A model generated the notes under the pieces. That model made no database searches. It worked only from the letters and a program-made list of their open reading frames with translations, and had not been told where the DNA came from. The position numbers were made by a program, and so were the translations under genes. From Actinostola sp. cb2023 (taxonomy: Eukaryota > Cnidaria > Anthozoa > Actiniaria > Actinostolidae), in contig JAUJYZ010001280.1 in the NCBI GenBank assembly GCA_033675265.1, forward strand, positions 124,001 to 188,000: a stretch of 64,000 nt of DNA. Direction: 5' to 3'. Each line of letters begins with the position of its first letter. The stretch's first letter is position 1. This document shows positions 12,103-24,200 of the stretch, one piece after another.

Positions 12103-12812
12103 AGAAAGCGCGCGATAATGTTTTTGTGTCAATTTGGAGCATTTCATTACGATTTTTCTCGGTAGTAAATAAAAATCATACGATGACATCTTGAGAGAAA
12201 CGAATAAATGTGGCAGTCGGCACACTGAAGCTAAAAGTAACTTTTACGTCTTACTGCAATTTCACGCCAAAACCGTTCAGTTCGGCAAGTCACCTGCAGG
12301 ACACTGACAGCCGATTCAAGTATCACACTTTTCAGTATCTGCGCTAACTTAATGATGTTCTTCAACACTTTTCGGAAAGCTGAAAAATGTCCAGTAACGC
12401 GCCTGTAATATCTTTTGTTTACCAAAATATTTGCTATAAAACTGAGTAAGAAAATCGAGTCGTTGTGATGGTTGCATTAGAGCTTGATATGTCAGTTCTT
12501 CTATAAAATATAAATATTATGAGAAACATAAAAATATTTAAAAAAAATGAAAAACAGCTGAATCAGTTTAAACTTCCTGGAAACTAATCACAGAAGGCAG
12601 GAAAATGCTATTTTGGAGACCCTATACCTCAAAAATTTTCGGCGAGCATGCCTTCGTCGCTCGTCAGATTGTGTCCCCAATAAATTTCCCCTTGCAGTCA
12701 GTCATTGTAGGCATGTATAATAATAATTGCAGTTAGTACAGTCTCAAGCAAATTAAATACCAAAAAACTGGCTTCACCTCGGGTTGTTATATCGCTAAAA
12801 GCGATATACACC
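12103..12812. other. Gene-free AT-rich stretch
   Basis: No exon or RNA gene was recognised. A 64-codon minus frame (12231-12425) has no recognisable domain and was not called. A small hairpin (TATATCGC / GCGATATA) lies near 12788-12808. Confidence 0.35.
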
Positions 12813-12834
12813 TATTTCAAATAACGTTGTCGCG

Positions 12835-13031
12835 TTCAAAGCAACAAGCGTCAAGCCAAGACCGAAGTGAATGCTCGACTAATAAGGACTAATTACAAAA
12901 TGTGAACATTTTCACATGCTTGTTTGCATATCACACTTCGTTCCATAGAAAATAGGTCTGATTTGAATAATTTGACACTGACACAAAACCAGCATTCACT
13001 TCAGTCTTGGCTTGACGCTTGTTGCTTTGAA
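12835..13031. mobile_element. Foldback MITE of ~197 bp
   Basis: TTCAAAGCAACAAGCGTCAA near 12835 is inverted as TTGACGCTTGTTGCTTTGAA ending at 13031. Pairing extends about 40 bp into each side with few mismatches. It is nested inside a longer inverted pair: 12813-12841 pairs with 14794-14821. Confidence 0.65.
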
Positions 13032-13038
13032 CGAGGGA

Positions 13039-14787
13039 GGGTTTTCTTCGAGTTACGAACTTCGAGTTACGAACTTCGAGTTACGGATTTTCGAGTTACG
13101 CGCTCGGACACACCCATAATTTATAGCCAACGCCCACTTTGACATTTACGCGTAACTCGATGACAAACATCGGTGAAATCAAAATCAAGTTACGTAACTC
13201 GAAGTCAAGAAGCGAAACTTTATTTTCGAGTTACGCGTTAACTCCGTAACTCGATCCTAAAACTCGACAAACACGTTTTCGAGTTACGTACATTTTTTAT
13301 TTATCAAATTTTTTTTTTTTACATTCAATCAGTTTATACTGTACCATTAATAATGTTTTTGACTGACGATTTTCATACAGAAACTGCGGATTAAGAACCT
13401 CCAGGCTGAAATTTAGCCAATTAATCATATAATATAAGAACCAGTTCAGCCTGACAACCTGTATAGTATATACCGGTATTTGTTACAGTTTACTTTATAA
13501 TCTTGTAGATTGTTGTGAATAAATATCGCCTATAATTTAGCATGTGGATGACCTTTCGACATAATATGTATCTTGTTCTGTTTTGTCAGGGTAGCAAAGG
13601 GGGGTTGTTTTGTGTTTGCAAACGTTTTTTAACCATCCGATAGTAACGGCTACCCGAAAGTAACTGCCCCTTAATTGGCCTGCTAAATTCGAAAGTAACG
13701 GGGTCCGTTACTATATCGGAATTCTACGGTAGATAGATAAACAGCAGATATGCATGCCGAATAGATGGATATCTAGATCTCTTACACAACATTCGTGAGT
13801 CGGCAGTGCATAGCTCAAGTATAAGTATTTCGGAGTCGTACTGCGTGTGAGTCTTAAGATTCCGTTCTATATAATTAATGCGCACTGGAAGCCGTTACAA
13901 TTTATTTCAGTAATGAATACAGTAGCCTGATATATCCCATATACTATTTGTAACCTGGCCATATGCCAATGGTTATCTAGCAAGGAATCAACAATTAACT
14001 ACAGCGAACCGGTTCAGCTCAACAAATCTAGCTAGGCTTAATATTTTTCATATTATATAGTGACATGAATACCAAAGCTTTAATTTAATACTACGATTCT
14101 CAGTATTATGCGAACTCAGACATTCAAACAGTCGGGCGGCTGGAACTTGGTTTTTCGCTTCTGTCAATAAAATTCAAAACTCAAACAAATTCAAAACTAA
14201 ATACATTCTTCGAAAAACCAAATTACAAGCCAACTGCTTAAATGCCTGAGTTCGCATAATACTGAGAATCGCAGTAAAAGGAGTTTCGTTTTCCCATCAG
14301 TGTAGCAAATATTCCTTTCAACTGTTAATATATAAACATCTGCGTAGAAGAGGTATTAAATATTCAATGCTAAAATGTCAACTATACAAGACAAAATAGC
14401 GTATTTTCGTATATCAGCCCGTGTAAGCTACTTTGATAATAATAATATATTAATAAATAAAAAAGTAAAAATATGAAAGTTGCATATTTTATTGCATATA
14501 TATGTAGTATATATTTTATTGCATATATATGTAGTACGTAACTCGAAAACGTGTTTGTCGAGTTTTAGGATCGAGTTACGGAGTTAACGCGTAACTCGAA
14601 AATAAAGTTTCGCTTCGTTGACTTCGAGTTACGTAACTCGATTTTGATTTCACCGATGTTTGTCATCGAGTTACGCGTAAATGTCAAAGTGGGCGTTGGC
14701 TATAAATTATGGGTGTGTCCGAGCGCGTAACTCGAAAATCCGTAACTCGAAGTTCGTAACTCGAAGTTCGTAACTCGAAGAAAACCC
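13039..14787. mobile_element. 1.75-kb element with ~253-bp terminal inverted repeats rich in CGAGTTACG
   Basis: The left arm 13039-13291 and right arm 14534-14787 are near-exact inverted copies. Each contains many direct and inverted copies of CGAGTTACG (for example TTCGAGTTACGAAC three times at the outer end). The interior holds no recognisable transposase. No convincing target duplication was seen at GGGTTTTC / GAAAACCC. Confidence 0.7.
14092..14273. mobile_element. Nested short inverted-repeat element
   Basis: TACGATTCTCAGTATTATGC near 14092 is inverted as GCATAATACTGAGAATCGCA ending at 14273. The matching arms are about 28 bp. It lies inside the 13039-14787 element, implying a later insertion. 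Confidence 0.5.
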
Positions 14788-14822
14788 TATCTCCTTTGAA
14801 CGCGACAACGTTATTTGAAATG

Positions 14823-15111
14823 TATAGCTAATTGCATAATCGTTGTCGGGTCTAAAATCATGAAAGCTATGACCAAAAGGAATTCTGGGAAATTAAGACT
14901 CTCAAATAACACTGTCAAATCATCGACCTTTTTATCCAGACTTGTAGGATCTTAGTTAAATAGCTCATAAACCTTCAAAACTACGAGAACATTGAATATA
15001 TCTGTCTGTATGTAATGTGGCTCATGAACTCATTTCCCATCCATCCTTGCGGTCTCAGCTTCTATGATTTATGATTTTCAACCCGACAACGATTATGCAA
15101 TTAGCTATATA
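14823..15111. repeat. Foldback element, ~30-bp arms
   Basis: TATAGCTAATTGCATAATCG at the left is inverted as CGATTATGCAATTAGCTATA at the right. The loop contains no recognisable gene. Confidence 0.5.
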
Positions 15112-15562
15112 TAACCCCCCTAGAAGCTCACGCCTTCGGCGTTCGTTGCTATGTGCGTACATTGGAAAAAAAGCACGCTACGCCCCTGTTTAGCATAGCC
15201 AAACTAGTGAGTTGTCTATTGCAACAAAATTGTTCAATTTTTCAAGTAGTGATAGTGAATCCATGAGTACAGGGATTTAGTTATTTTAAAATTTAAAATA
15301 TTCCCGCTCTGTTTATGATTGAAAAACTTCTATAAAATGTCTTATTTTGTCCGTTTTTGTTCCCGTAGAAGACAAACTGACATCTAGTTTTTATGTGTAT
15401 GTCCTCTTATTGACGATAAAATTCGTCAAAACATTGGCAAGTGTTCTGAGGCCGAGTATAGATGACTTACTCGTACGCGTGACGTTCACGCTTTGGTCAC
15501 GCAGTCAGTCACGCGTAGCTGTACATGTCACGCGTAATAACGTTAATCGGTGCACGGTAGTA

Positions 15563-15956
15563 ATGAGGGTTTATCATGTAATTTCAAAACTCATAGGACA
15601 AAAAATGATTACCATAGCTGGAAAGAGCTCGTTGAAATTAGTAAAAATGTGAAGTTTGGAAAAGATCGCTCCACAAATTGCGAATTAAGATATGAATTTT
15701 CAAACATCGAAAGTTTATATGAAAACCTAGTAATGGGCTCCTGAAACCTTTATTTGGAAATTACGGCTTGGAGGACTTGCCTCCAACAAAGGTTTTCATA
15801 CAAAATTTCGATGTTTGAAAGTTCATATCTTAATTCGCAATTTGTGGAGCGATCTTTTCCAAACTTCACATTTTTACTAATTTCAACGAGCTCTTTCCAG
15901 CTATGATAATCATGTTTTTGTCCTATGAGTTTTGAAATTATGTGATAAACCCTCAT
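15563..15956. mobile_element. Long-arm foldback element (~170-bp arms)
   Basis: Starting from ATGAGGGTTTATCATGTAAT at 15563 the sequence is inverted from 15956 backwards at about 90-95% identity. The unpaired centre is near 15730-15790. The frames of ~100 codons on both strands are mirror images of this repeat and are not genes. Confidence 0.65.
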
Positions 15957-16366
15957 AGTAGCTGTTTTCGTAATTATGGCCGGGTACTCCCATGTGAAAT
16001 GGACGGGGATGCATCTCGGAAAATTTGAATCTGGGCGTGGTTCAAGCGTTATTTTACCCAAGATACCATTCTAAACCAGAAATATTACAGATTTCCTGCC
16101 TGATCGGTCTAGCTAGACCACCAACACAATATAGGTCGTTTTTATTGGCGCTCCGTCGTGAACACCCTAAGTGATACCAAAACCCGTAAAAGAGACGCCG
16201 ATCATCACCACCCCTTTCACATGGGGAGTCCCCTACCCCCCGGCCCTATCCTAATCTCCCATACCCTATGGCCTATATATTGCAGACCTGTAAGTCGTAA
16301 CAGACTACGACAAAACTGATGTAATGTGGCACGTTAATGTCTTAGACCAAAATCTTGAACAAAAAA
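15957..16366. other. Gene-free spacer before satellite
   Basis: No gene was seen. C-rich strings such as CCCATACCCTATGGCC around 16255-16275 resemble degenerate satellite units and may mark an eroded edge of the array. Confidence 0.3.
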
Positions 16367-18936
16367 GGTACCCCATCCAAGACCTAAAAGTACCCCATCA
16401 CAGACCTAAAAGTACCCCATCCAAGACCTAAAGGTACCCCATCCAAGACCTAAAGGTACCCCATCCAAGACCTAAAGGTACCCCATCCAAGACCTAAAAG
16501 TACCCCATCCAAGACCTAAAGGTACCCCATCCAAGACCTAAAAGTACCCCATCCAAGACCTAAAGGTACCCCATCCAAGACCTAAAAGTACCCCATCCAA
16601 GACCTAAAGGTACCCCATCCAAGACCTAAAGGTACCCCATCCAAGACCTAAAAGTACCCCATCCAAGACCTAAAGGTACCCCATCCAAGACCTAAAAGTA
16701 CCCCATCCAAGACCTAAAGGTACCCCATCCAAGACCTAAAAGTACCCCATCCAAGACCTAAAGGTACCCCATCCAAGGTACCCCATCCAAGACCTAAAGG
16801 TACCCCATCCAAGACCTAAAAGTACCCCATCCAAGACCTAAAGGTACCCCATCCAAGACCTAAAAGTACCCCATCCAAGACCTAAAGGTACCCCATCCAA
16901 GATCTAAAGGTACCCCATCCAAGACCTAAAAGTACCCCCCATCCAAGTACCCCATCCAAGACCTAAAGGTACCCCATCCAAGACCTAAAAGTACCCCATC
17001 CAAGACCTAAAGGTACCCCATCCAAGACCTAAAGGTACCCCATCCAAGACCTAAAAGTACCCCATCCAAGACCTAAAGGTACCCCATCCAAGACCTAAAA
17101 GTACCCCATCCAAGACCTAAAAGGTACCCCATCCAAGACCTAAAAGTACCCCATCCAAGACCTAAAGGTACCCCATCCAAGACCTAAAAGTACCCCATCC
17201 AAGACCTAAAGGTACCCCATCCAAGACCTAAAGGTACCCCATCCAAGACCTAAAAGTACCCCATCCAAGACCTAAAGGTACCCCATCCAAGACCTAAAAG
17301 TACCCCATCCAAGACCTAAAGGTACCCCATCCAAGACCTAAAGGTACCCCATCCAAGACCTAAAAGTACCCCATCCAAGACCTAAAGGTACCCCATCCAA
17401 GACCTAAAGGTACCCCATCCAAGACCTAAAGGTACTCCATCACAGACCTCAAAAGGTACCCTATCCCAGACCTAAAAGTACCCCATCACAGACTTAAAGG
17501 TACCCCATCCAAGACCTAAAGGTACCCCATCACAGACCTCAAAATGTACCCTATCTCAGACCTCAAAAGATGCCCTATCTCAGACCTCAAAAGGTACCCC
17601 ATCCAAGACCTAAAAGTACCCCATCACAGACCTAAAAGTACCCCATCACAGACCTCAAAATGTACCCTATCCCAGGCCTCAAAAGGTACCCTATCCCAGA
17701 CCTCAAAAGGTACCCTATCCCAGACCTCAAAAGGTACCCTATCCCAGACCTCAAAAGGTACCCTATCCCAGGCCTCAAAAGGTACCCTATCCCAGACCTC
17801 AAAAGGTACCCTATCCCAGACCTCAAAAGATGCCCTATCCCAGACCTCAAAAGGTACCCTATCCCATACCTATAAAAAAGGTACCCCATCCCTGACTTAA
17901 AAAGATGTCTATCCGGAAGACCAAAAACGATACCCCATCCCAGACCTAAAGGTACCCTAGTATCCCTAACCTCAAAAGGTACCCTATCCCAGACCTCAAA
18001 AGGTACCCTATCCCATACCTATAAAAAAGGTACCCCATCCCTGACTTAAAAAGATGCCCTATCCGGAAGACCAAAAACGATACCCCATCCCAGACCTAAA
18101 GGTACCCTAGTATCCCTAACCTCAAGAGGTACCCTATCAGTAGGGGTGATAGGTTTGTTTAAGCGCGCAAATCTCATTTTTAGCATACCAGCGCCTTTTT
18201 TGACTTTTGAGATATGCCCCCTACTTAGGTATGTTTCACAAAGGGCGCTGGGGGATATGTATTTGAGAACATGGGTTTTATAAGGGCGGAGGGTTTTTTT
18301 TTTTTTCATAAGTCCAAAAGATTGGACTAGAAACCCTTTCCAACGCACAAACATAGGACCTCAAAAGATGCCCTATCTCAGACCTCAAAAGGTACCCCAT
18401 CCAAGACCTAAAAGTACCCCATCACAGACCTAAAAGTACCCCATCACAGACCTCAAAATGTACCCTATCCCAGGCCTCAAAAGGTACCCTATCCCAGACC
18501 TCAAAAGGTACCCTATCCCAGACCTCAAAAGGTACCCTATCCCAGACCTCAAAAGGTACCCTATCCCAGGCCTCAAAAGGTACCCTATCCCAGACCTCAA
18601 AAGGTACCCTATCCCAGACCTCAAAAGATGCCCTATCCCAGACCTCAAAAGGTACCCTATCCCATACCTATAAAAAAGGTACCCCATCCCTGACTTAAAA
18701 AGATGTCTATCCGGAAGACCAAAAACGATACCCCATCCCAGACCTAAAGGTACCCTAGTATCCCTAACCTCAAAAGGTACCCTATCCCAGACCTCAAAAG
18801 GTACCCTATCCCATACCTATAAAAAAGGTACCCCATCCCTGACTTAAAAAGATGCCCTATCCGGAAGACCAAAAACGATACCCCATCCCAGACCTAAAGG
18901 TACCCTAGTATCCCTAACCTCAAGAGGTACCCTATC
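16367..18936. repeat. GGTACCC(C/T)ATCC satellite, left block
   Basis: Tandem 22-24 bp units. The left part uses GGTACCCCATCCAAGACCTA; from about 17460 it changes to GGTACCCTATCCCAGACCTC with AAAA. Occasional truncated units occur. A copy of the palindromic element's end (18138-18356) is embedded in it. Frames translating as YPIPDLKR or YLLRSGIG repeats are by-products. Confidence 0.95.
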
Positions 18937-19154
18937 AGTAGGGGTGATAGGTTTGTTTAAGCGCGCAAATCTCATTTTTAGCATACCAGCGCCTTTTTTG
19001 ACTTTTGAGATATGCCCCCTACTTAGGTATGTTTCACAAAGGGCGCTGGGGGATATGTATTTGAGAACATGGGTTTTATAAGGGCGGAGTTTTTTTTCAT
19101 AAGTCCAAAAGATTGGACTAGAAACCCTTTCCAACGCACAAACATAGGAGTGGT
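17559..19154. repeat. 798-bp tandem segmental duplication at the palindrome's left edge
   Basis: Copy 1 (17559-18356) and copy 2 (18357-19154) are offset by exactly 798 bp and nearly identical. Each contains ~580 bp of satellite followed by the first ~220 bp of the palindromic element. Copy 1 is cut after ...CAAACATAGG, whereas copy 2 runs on into the element. They differ in a poly-T tract (GGAGGGTTT versus GGAGTTT). The duplication must post-date insertion of the element. Confidence 0.88.
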
Positions 19155-19202
19155 GGAGTCTTTTTTTTTTTGTTGTATACGGAGGAAATAGGGGCGTTTT
19201 AC

Positions 19203-19312
19203 ATTTCTCGAAATACAGGAGTGGGAATACAGGGGATGTTCTCTCGAAATACAGGAGTGGGAATACGGGGGGTGTTCTCTAGAAATACAGGAGTGGGAAT
19301 ACAGAGAGTTGT
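19203..19312 (+). repeat. 36-bp triplicate upstream of the palindrome gene (left arm)
   Basis: Three copies of CGAAATACAGGAGTGGGAAT plus ~16 more bases, at 36-bp spacing (starts near 19209, 19245, 19281), lie ~80-180 bp before the gene's ATG. The mirror copy is at about 32020-32125. Position and spacing would suit promoter or replication-protein sites, but this is speculative. Confidence 0.75.
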
Positions 19313-19391
19313 CTTGTCGAACTACAGTGCAGAGAGCTTCTGTTGTACCGAACAGAAAACATGAAAAAGAAAAAGAAATATATCTATATAT

Positions 19392-21906
19392 ATGGACGGT
19401 CAAGGAAAGACAATAGAGGTATTTCTAGAAGAGATTGGACTACGCACCGCAAAATCTGTTGGACGTCATCTTTTGCAGGAAAACGTGTGCGAGAGCAATC
19501 TGCTTTCTGACATTTCCAAAGTGGACTATACCCAAGACCATCGGGGGAGAACGGACCTAGAACCGTTGGAAGGTCTAGAGCCTTTTGTAGACGACATCTA
19601 CGTCTTTGGCTATCTCCACCGATTGGACCTGTTGCGAGAGAAAGGAAAACCTATGTGTGCCTGTGCGAAGCGGGTGGTCGAACAGATCTCGCTTGCTTGT
19701 AGAACTTCCTTCTCTGCAAACTTTTTGAATACCCATATTCTGCAATCCATCTATTTGGAAAAGAACGGTTCGACCTCTACTATTCGGGAAACCGTAGCCG
19801 AAATAGAGAAAACAAACAACCTTCGAGAATTGTTTGTAGAAGAACACAAAGAAGACCCTGCTGGAATATTTCTAGCCAAGGTCGACGTGTCCGAATTGGA
19901 AATAGATGTTGTTCTGTCCAACTTGCAAACCTTGGACAAACATCTTCGGCCCTATTTGTTTGGGTTGTATTCTATCGACTACACCCAAGATTTCTCTGGC
20001 ACGCTCGACAGAAAGACCTTGGTGGCGTATCTCGTAGACAAAATGGATTTTCGACCCCAAGGAGACTTCTTCTCAGCCATACAAGATACAGAGTCCATGC
20101 CTACTATTCTTTCGAACACAGAGTCTGTGGGAGGCAACTGTTGCACTTGGGTGTCGGCCAATACAGAACTAGGCACCGCCATTCGAGCCAAGATCTACAA
20201 CAAAATTGTATGCAACTTCGAGGCGGGGGATGTGCAATCTGCTATTGGGGGACACCTTGCAGAATATGTATCCTGCCCCAACAAGCATCTGCAGAAAACA
20301 TTCGAGCATACCGATGTGGAAGCCCGCGGTTGTACAAGAATAGAACTTTCTGTCTACAATCCCAAGACAAGCAAAGAAGAAGCTCTAGAGGCCATAGACA
20401 CTATTCGAGAAACCCTCTCGGGCAATCTGTTTGTCGTCCAGCCTCCCACACAACAATGGAATCTGCTGGCTGAAAAGATAGACAGAAATCTCTGCGTGGC
20501 GAACAGAGAACTCGGAGAAATATTTGTGGCTTGGTACGGGCATAGCGAAACAGGCAGAATTTGTGGTGTTCGTCTACGCCCGAAGAACATATCCAGCGAT
20601 GCCAAATGGAAGAAATCTGTAGACTATGCCATCTCTGCCTTTGGATTTCGATGCTGCCCCATCTACCACATAGAGATTCTAGCCACAGAACCCCACATCG
20701 TTCTTGCACCGCTACGATGCTACACCAAAGAATACAACGCCAAAACAATTCTTGCAAGGGCCAAACAACCCATGCAAGTTCCAAAGAATGCAAGAGATCC
20801 TACTGTGGTTCTGCCCCCAGAAAACATATAGAATGGGTGTGGAGAAAAGAAAAGGCGTCTGCTATCGGTGTTGAAAAACTACCCTACCCCATAGAAGAAA
20901 TAGAGACGAACAGCACCATCTCTCTGTTGTCCAAAAGGGACAGAGCCTCCAGACAGCAAGAAATTCTAGATTTGGTCTTCGAAGAGAATTGGCAGAAAGA
21001 CCATCTAGAGCCCAGAAGAAAATATGTTGCCGAAATGGAAGAACAGAATAGGGCAAAACAAAAAGACATTGCCAGAGCTCTGGACAGAGCAGAGAAGATG
21101 CAACACTATCGAGAAATGGAACTGCTGGCCGAGCAGAAAATATGTGAAATATTGCAAACAGAGCCCACCCAAAAGACCTTCGATTTTGTGGGGCAGAAGA
21201 TTGGTATTCTGGGATTTCGAAAACTAGGAGGACGGTTGTCTAGGATTGTCGCTTTGGATTCTTCGGGGAAACACGTTTGCATACAACAAACAAAAGGGCT
21301 CTGCAGAATACTCGGCGCTTGGAAAGATCTGTACAAAAGAAAACACACCAATTCGAAAAGAAGACCTGTGTACGTTGCAAAGGATTTGGAGAATCTTCTA
21401 CTTTTGAACATACTGCCGACAAAGACGTTCCAAGCAGAAGTAGAAATTCGATACACCCCCATAGAAGTGTGCAAGGTGCCTCTAGAAACAATACAGCAAA
21501 GCGAAATACTCGATATACAAAACAATGCAGACGCCGTAGAACGCGAATATCTTGCAGCAATCGCTTCGAGCCGCAAAATAGTAGAAACAAAAAATCCTTT
21601 GGAAAAACCTCTACAAGCAATGGAGATGGAAAGCGGAGAATATATGTTTTCCACCTACACACAAACACACAGTACCGCAAAACAAAAAGAACACTTCTCC
21701 ATCTGGTGCCCAAAGACAATCCAGAGATGGAACCGAAACTTGTGTATGGTCTGTTCTTGCAGAAAGAAGTAGAAAGAGTGCAAGAGCTGCTAGAACATGC
21801 TATTGCTCCCATAGATTGTTGGATAGGAGATGTTCGAACAAACCCCAACGGGAAGAAAGACAAAAAGGTATACATCCATCTAGAACCTACAGAGGAGGAA
21901 AGATAG
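19392..21906 (+). pseudogene. Large palindrome gene, left copy, two frameshifts
   Basis: Function not recognised. The first frame runs 479 codons from ATG 19392, which sits directly after a TATATATA tract. A C-run with five C (20814-20818; six in the right copy) shifts the frame, and an extra AC near 21657-21662 shifts it again before the stop at 21904-21906. The intact length would be about 840 residues. Visible features are a hydrophilic protein with a motif [V/I]DYTQD that occurs twice (residues ~44 and ~195), then KIYNKI and CTRIELSVY further on. This order is loosely like rolling-circle initiators of the Rep_trans type (acidic strand motif, YNK, RxE). That is an unverified analogy. A Lys/Glu/Arg-rich, probably helical stretch follows in the middle. 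No introns are apparent, unlike the host genes. Confidence 0.75.
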
Positions 21907-22241
21907 ACGCACAACTACAAGAGATTCCAGCACAACTACAAGAGATTCCAACACAACTACAAGAGATTCCAGCACAACTACAAGAGATTCCAGCACAACT
22001 ACAAGAGATTCCAACACAACTACAAGAGGTTCCAGCACAACTACAAGAGAATCTAGCGCAACTACAAGAGGTTCCAGCACAACTACAAGAGATTCCAACA
22101 CAACTACAAGAGATTCCAGCACAACTACAAGAGAATCTAGCGCAACTACAAGAGGTTCCAGCACAACCACAAGAGATTCCAACACAACTACAAGAGATTC
22201 CAGCACAACTACAAGAGATTCCAGCATATCCAAGCTCGTAG
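21907..22241 (+). repeat. 21-bp array after the palindrome gene, left arm
   Basis: About 15 copies of CAACTACAAGAGATTCCAGC (plus A), reading QLQEIP(A/T) in one frame. It begins directly at the gene's stop codon but in a different frame from the gene's last segment. All three frames are open through it; the QLQEIP frame ends at TAG 22239-22241. Variants VPA and NLA alternate with IPA and IPT. Confidence 0.88.
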
Positions 22242-22254
22242 AGTGTTCTTGGAA

Positions 22255-22500
22255 AACATCCTATTTTTTGGACCTATTGTAGAAAATAGTGGGTATATGC
22301 CTTGTTTTCTAGATTTGGACCTATTGTAGAAATAGTGGGTATATGCCTTGTTTTCTAGATTTGTACATATGGTCGAAATAGCAAGTATATGCCTTGTTTT
22401 CCAGATTTGTACATATGCTAGAAATAGCAAGTATATGCCTTGTTTTCCAGATTTGTACATATGCTAGAAATAGCAGGTATATGCCTTGTTTTCCAGATTT
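22255..22500. repeat. 46-bp tandem array, left arm
   Basis: About five copies of a unit containing GCCTTGTTTTCTAGATTTG and GTAGAAATAG, at 46-bp spacing. The mirror array is at about 28515-28755. Open frames across it are incidental. Confidence 0.8.
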
Positions 22501-22754
22501 GGTACCCCCTCGAAACAAGGGGGTACAGAAAGCTACCTTGTTTTCTAGATTTGGGGAAAAAAATACAAAGCAGATGTCTTGTATTTTGCGTTTCGACGCA
22601 CGTGCGGGTCTAGAAGCCGACCGCCCGAATTGGGGGGAAAGGTCTGGCAAATAGAATTTGTGGTAGAAACATAGTGTTGCCAGATCTTTGTTGTTCTGTA
22701 CAAATAGAGTTTGTAGTAGAAATGTAGTGTTGCCAGATCTTTGTTGTTCTGCAT

Positions 22755-23700
22755 GTGGTAGAAACATATCTACCCAGATATTTTGTATTTTGCGTAGACT
22801 ACCTACAAAAATAGAAACAGTGGGCATCTACCCAGATATTTTGCACCGACCACCTACAAAAAATAGAAACAGTGGGCATCTACCTAGATATTTTGCACCG
22901 ACCACCTACAAAAATAGAAACAGCGGGCATCTACCTAGATATTTTGCACCGACCACCTACAAAAAATAGAAACAGCGGGCATCTACCCAACATTTTGCAC
23001 AGAATCCAATATCTACAAAAATAGAAACAGGGGGCGTCGTTTTGACGCTCCCTTGTACAAGAGGGGTTACTTTGCACAGACTATCTACAAAAATAGAAAC
23101 AGTGGGCATCTACCCAGATATTTTGCGTTTCGATGTGCGTGTGGATCTAGAAGTCGTCCAGACACTTTGGTGGGAGCTGTCTGGCAGGTAGAAACATAGT
23201 GTTGCCAGATCTTTGTTGTTCTGCATGTGGTAGAAACAGATCTACCTAGATATTTTGTATTTTGCACAGACTACCTACAAAAATAGAAACAGTGGGGATC
23301 TACCTAGATATTTTGTATTTTGCACAGACTACCTACAAAAATAGAAACAGTGGGTGTGGATGCAAGGGGAACGAATCGTTCCTCTTCGCAGAGAGCCTCT
23401 ATCCAGATATTTTGCACAGACTACCGACAAAAATAGAAAGAGGCATCTACCCAGCATTTTGTATTTTGCATAGACCATCCACAAAATAGAAACAGAGGCA
23501 TCTGCCCAGCATTTTGTATTTTGCACAGACCATCCACAAAATAGAAACAGAGGCATCTATCTAGCATTTTGTATTTTGCACAGACCACCTACAAAAATAG
23601 AAACAGTGGACAAATACCCAGATATTTTGTAGTTTGCACGGAATACCTACAAAAATAGAAACAGTGGGCAACTACCTAGATATTTTGTAGTTTGCGTTTC
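22755..23700. repeat. ~52-bp tandem array, left arm
   Basis: Repeats of ATCTACC(C/T)AGATATTTTG, then CACC/CACAGAC, then CTACAAAAATAGAAACAG. Spacing is near 52 bp with several irregular or interrupted units (for example a G/C-rich insert near 23030-23050 and another near 23365-23395). Mirrored at about 27345-28265. Confidence 0.8.
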
Positions 23701-23759
23701 GATGTGTGGATCTAGAAGCTGCCCCGCCATTTGGGTGGGGGAGGTCTGGCCAATAGAAT

Positions 23760-24200
23760 TTGTGGTAGAAACATAGTGTTGCCAGATCTTTGTTGTTCTG
23801 TACAAATAGAGTTTGTGGTAGAAATGTAGTGTTGCTAGATCTTTGTTGTTCTGCACGTGGTAGAAATGTAGTGTTGCCAGATCTTTGTTATTCTGTGCAA
23901 ATAGAGTTTGTGGTAGAAACATAGTGTTGCCAGATCTTTGTTGTTCTACACGTGGTAGAAACATAGTGTTGCCAGATCTTTGTTGTTCTGCACAAATAGA
24001 GTTTGTGGTAGAAACATAGCGCTGGCAGATCTTTGTTGTTCTGCACAAATAGAGTTTGTGGTAGAAACATAGCGCTGGCAGATCTTTGTTGTTCTGTACA
24101 AATAGAGTTTGTGGTAGAAACATAGCGCTGGCAGATCTTTGTTGTTCTGCACAAATAGAGTTTGTGGTAGAAACATAGTGTTGCTAGATCTTCTTCCATT
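23760..24200. repeat. 53-bp tandem array, left arm
   Basis: Repeats of AGATCTTTGTTGTTCTGCAC plus AAATAGAGTTTGTGGTAGAA. Spacing is 53 bp, with 42-bp shortened variants lacking part of the second block. Mirrored at about 26785-27270. The recurrent peptide QTLFVQNNKDL in the opposite frame is a by-product of the unit. Confidence 0.82.

Noticed and set aside
12231..12425. 64-codon minus frame MVNKRYYRRV...
   Set aside because: No recognisable family and no convincing splice or promoter context; recorded only as a possibility.
17544..18687. Frames reading YPIPDLKR / YLLRSGIG repeats
   Set aside because: Produced by the 24-bp satellite (a multiple of three) on both strands; no start context or unique domain.
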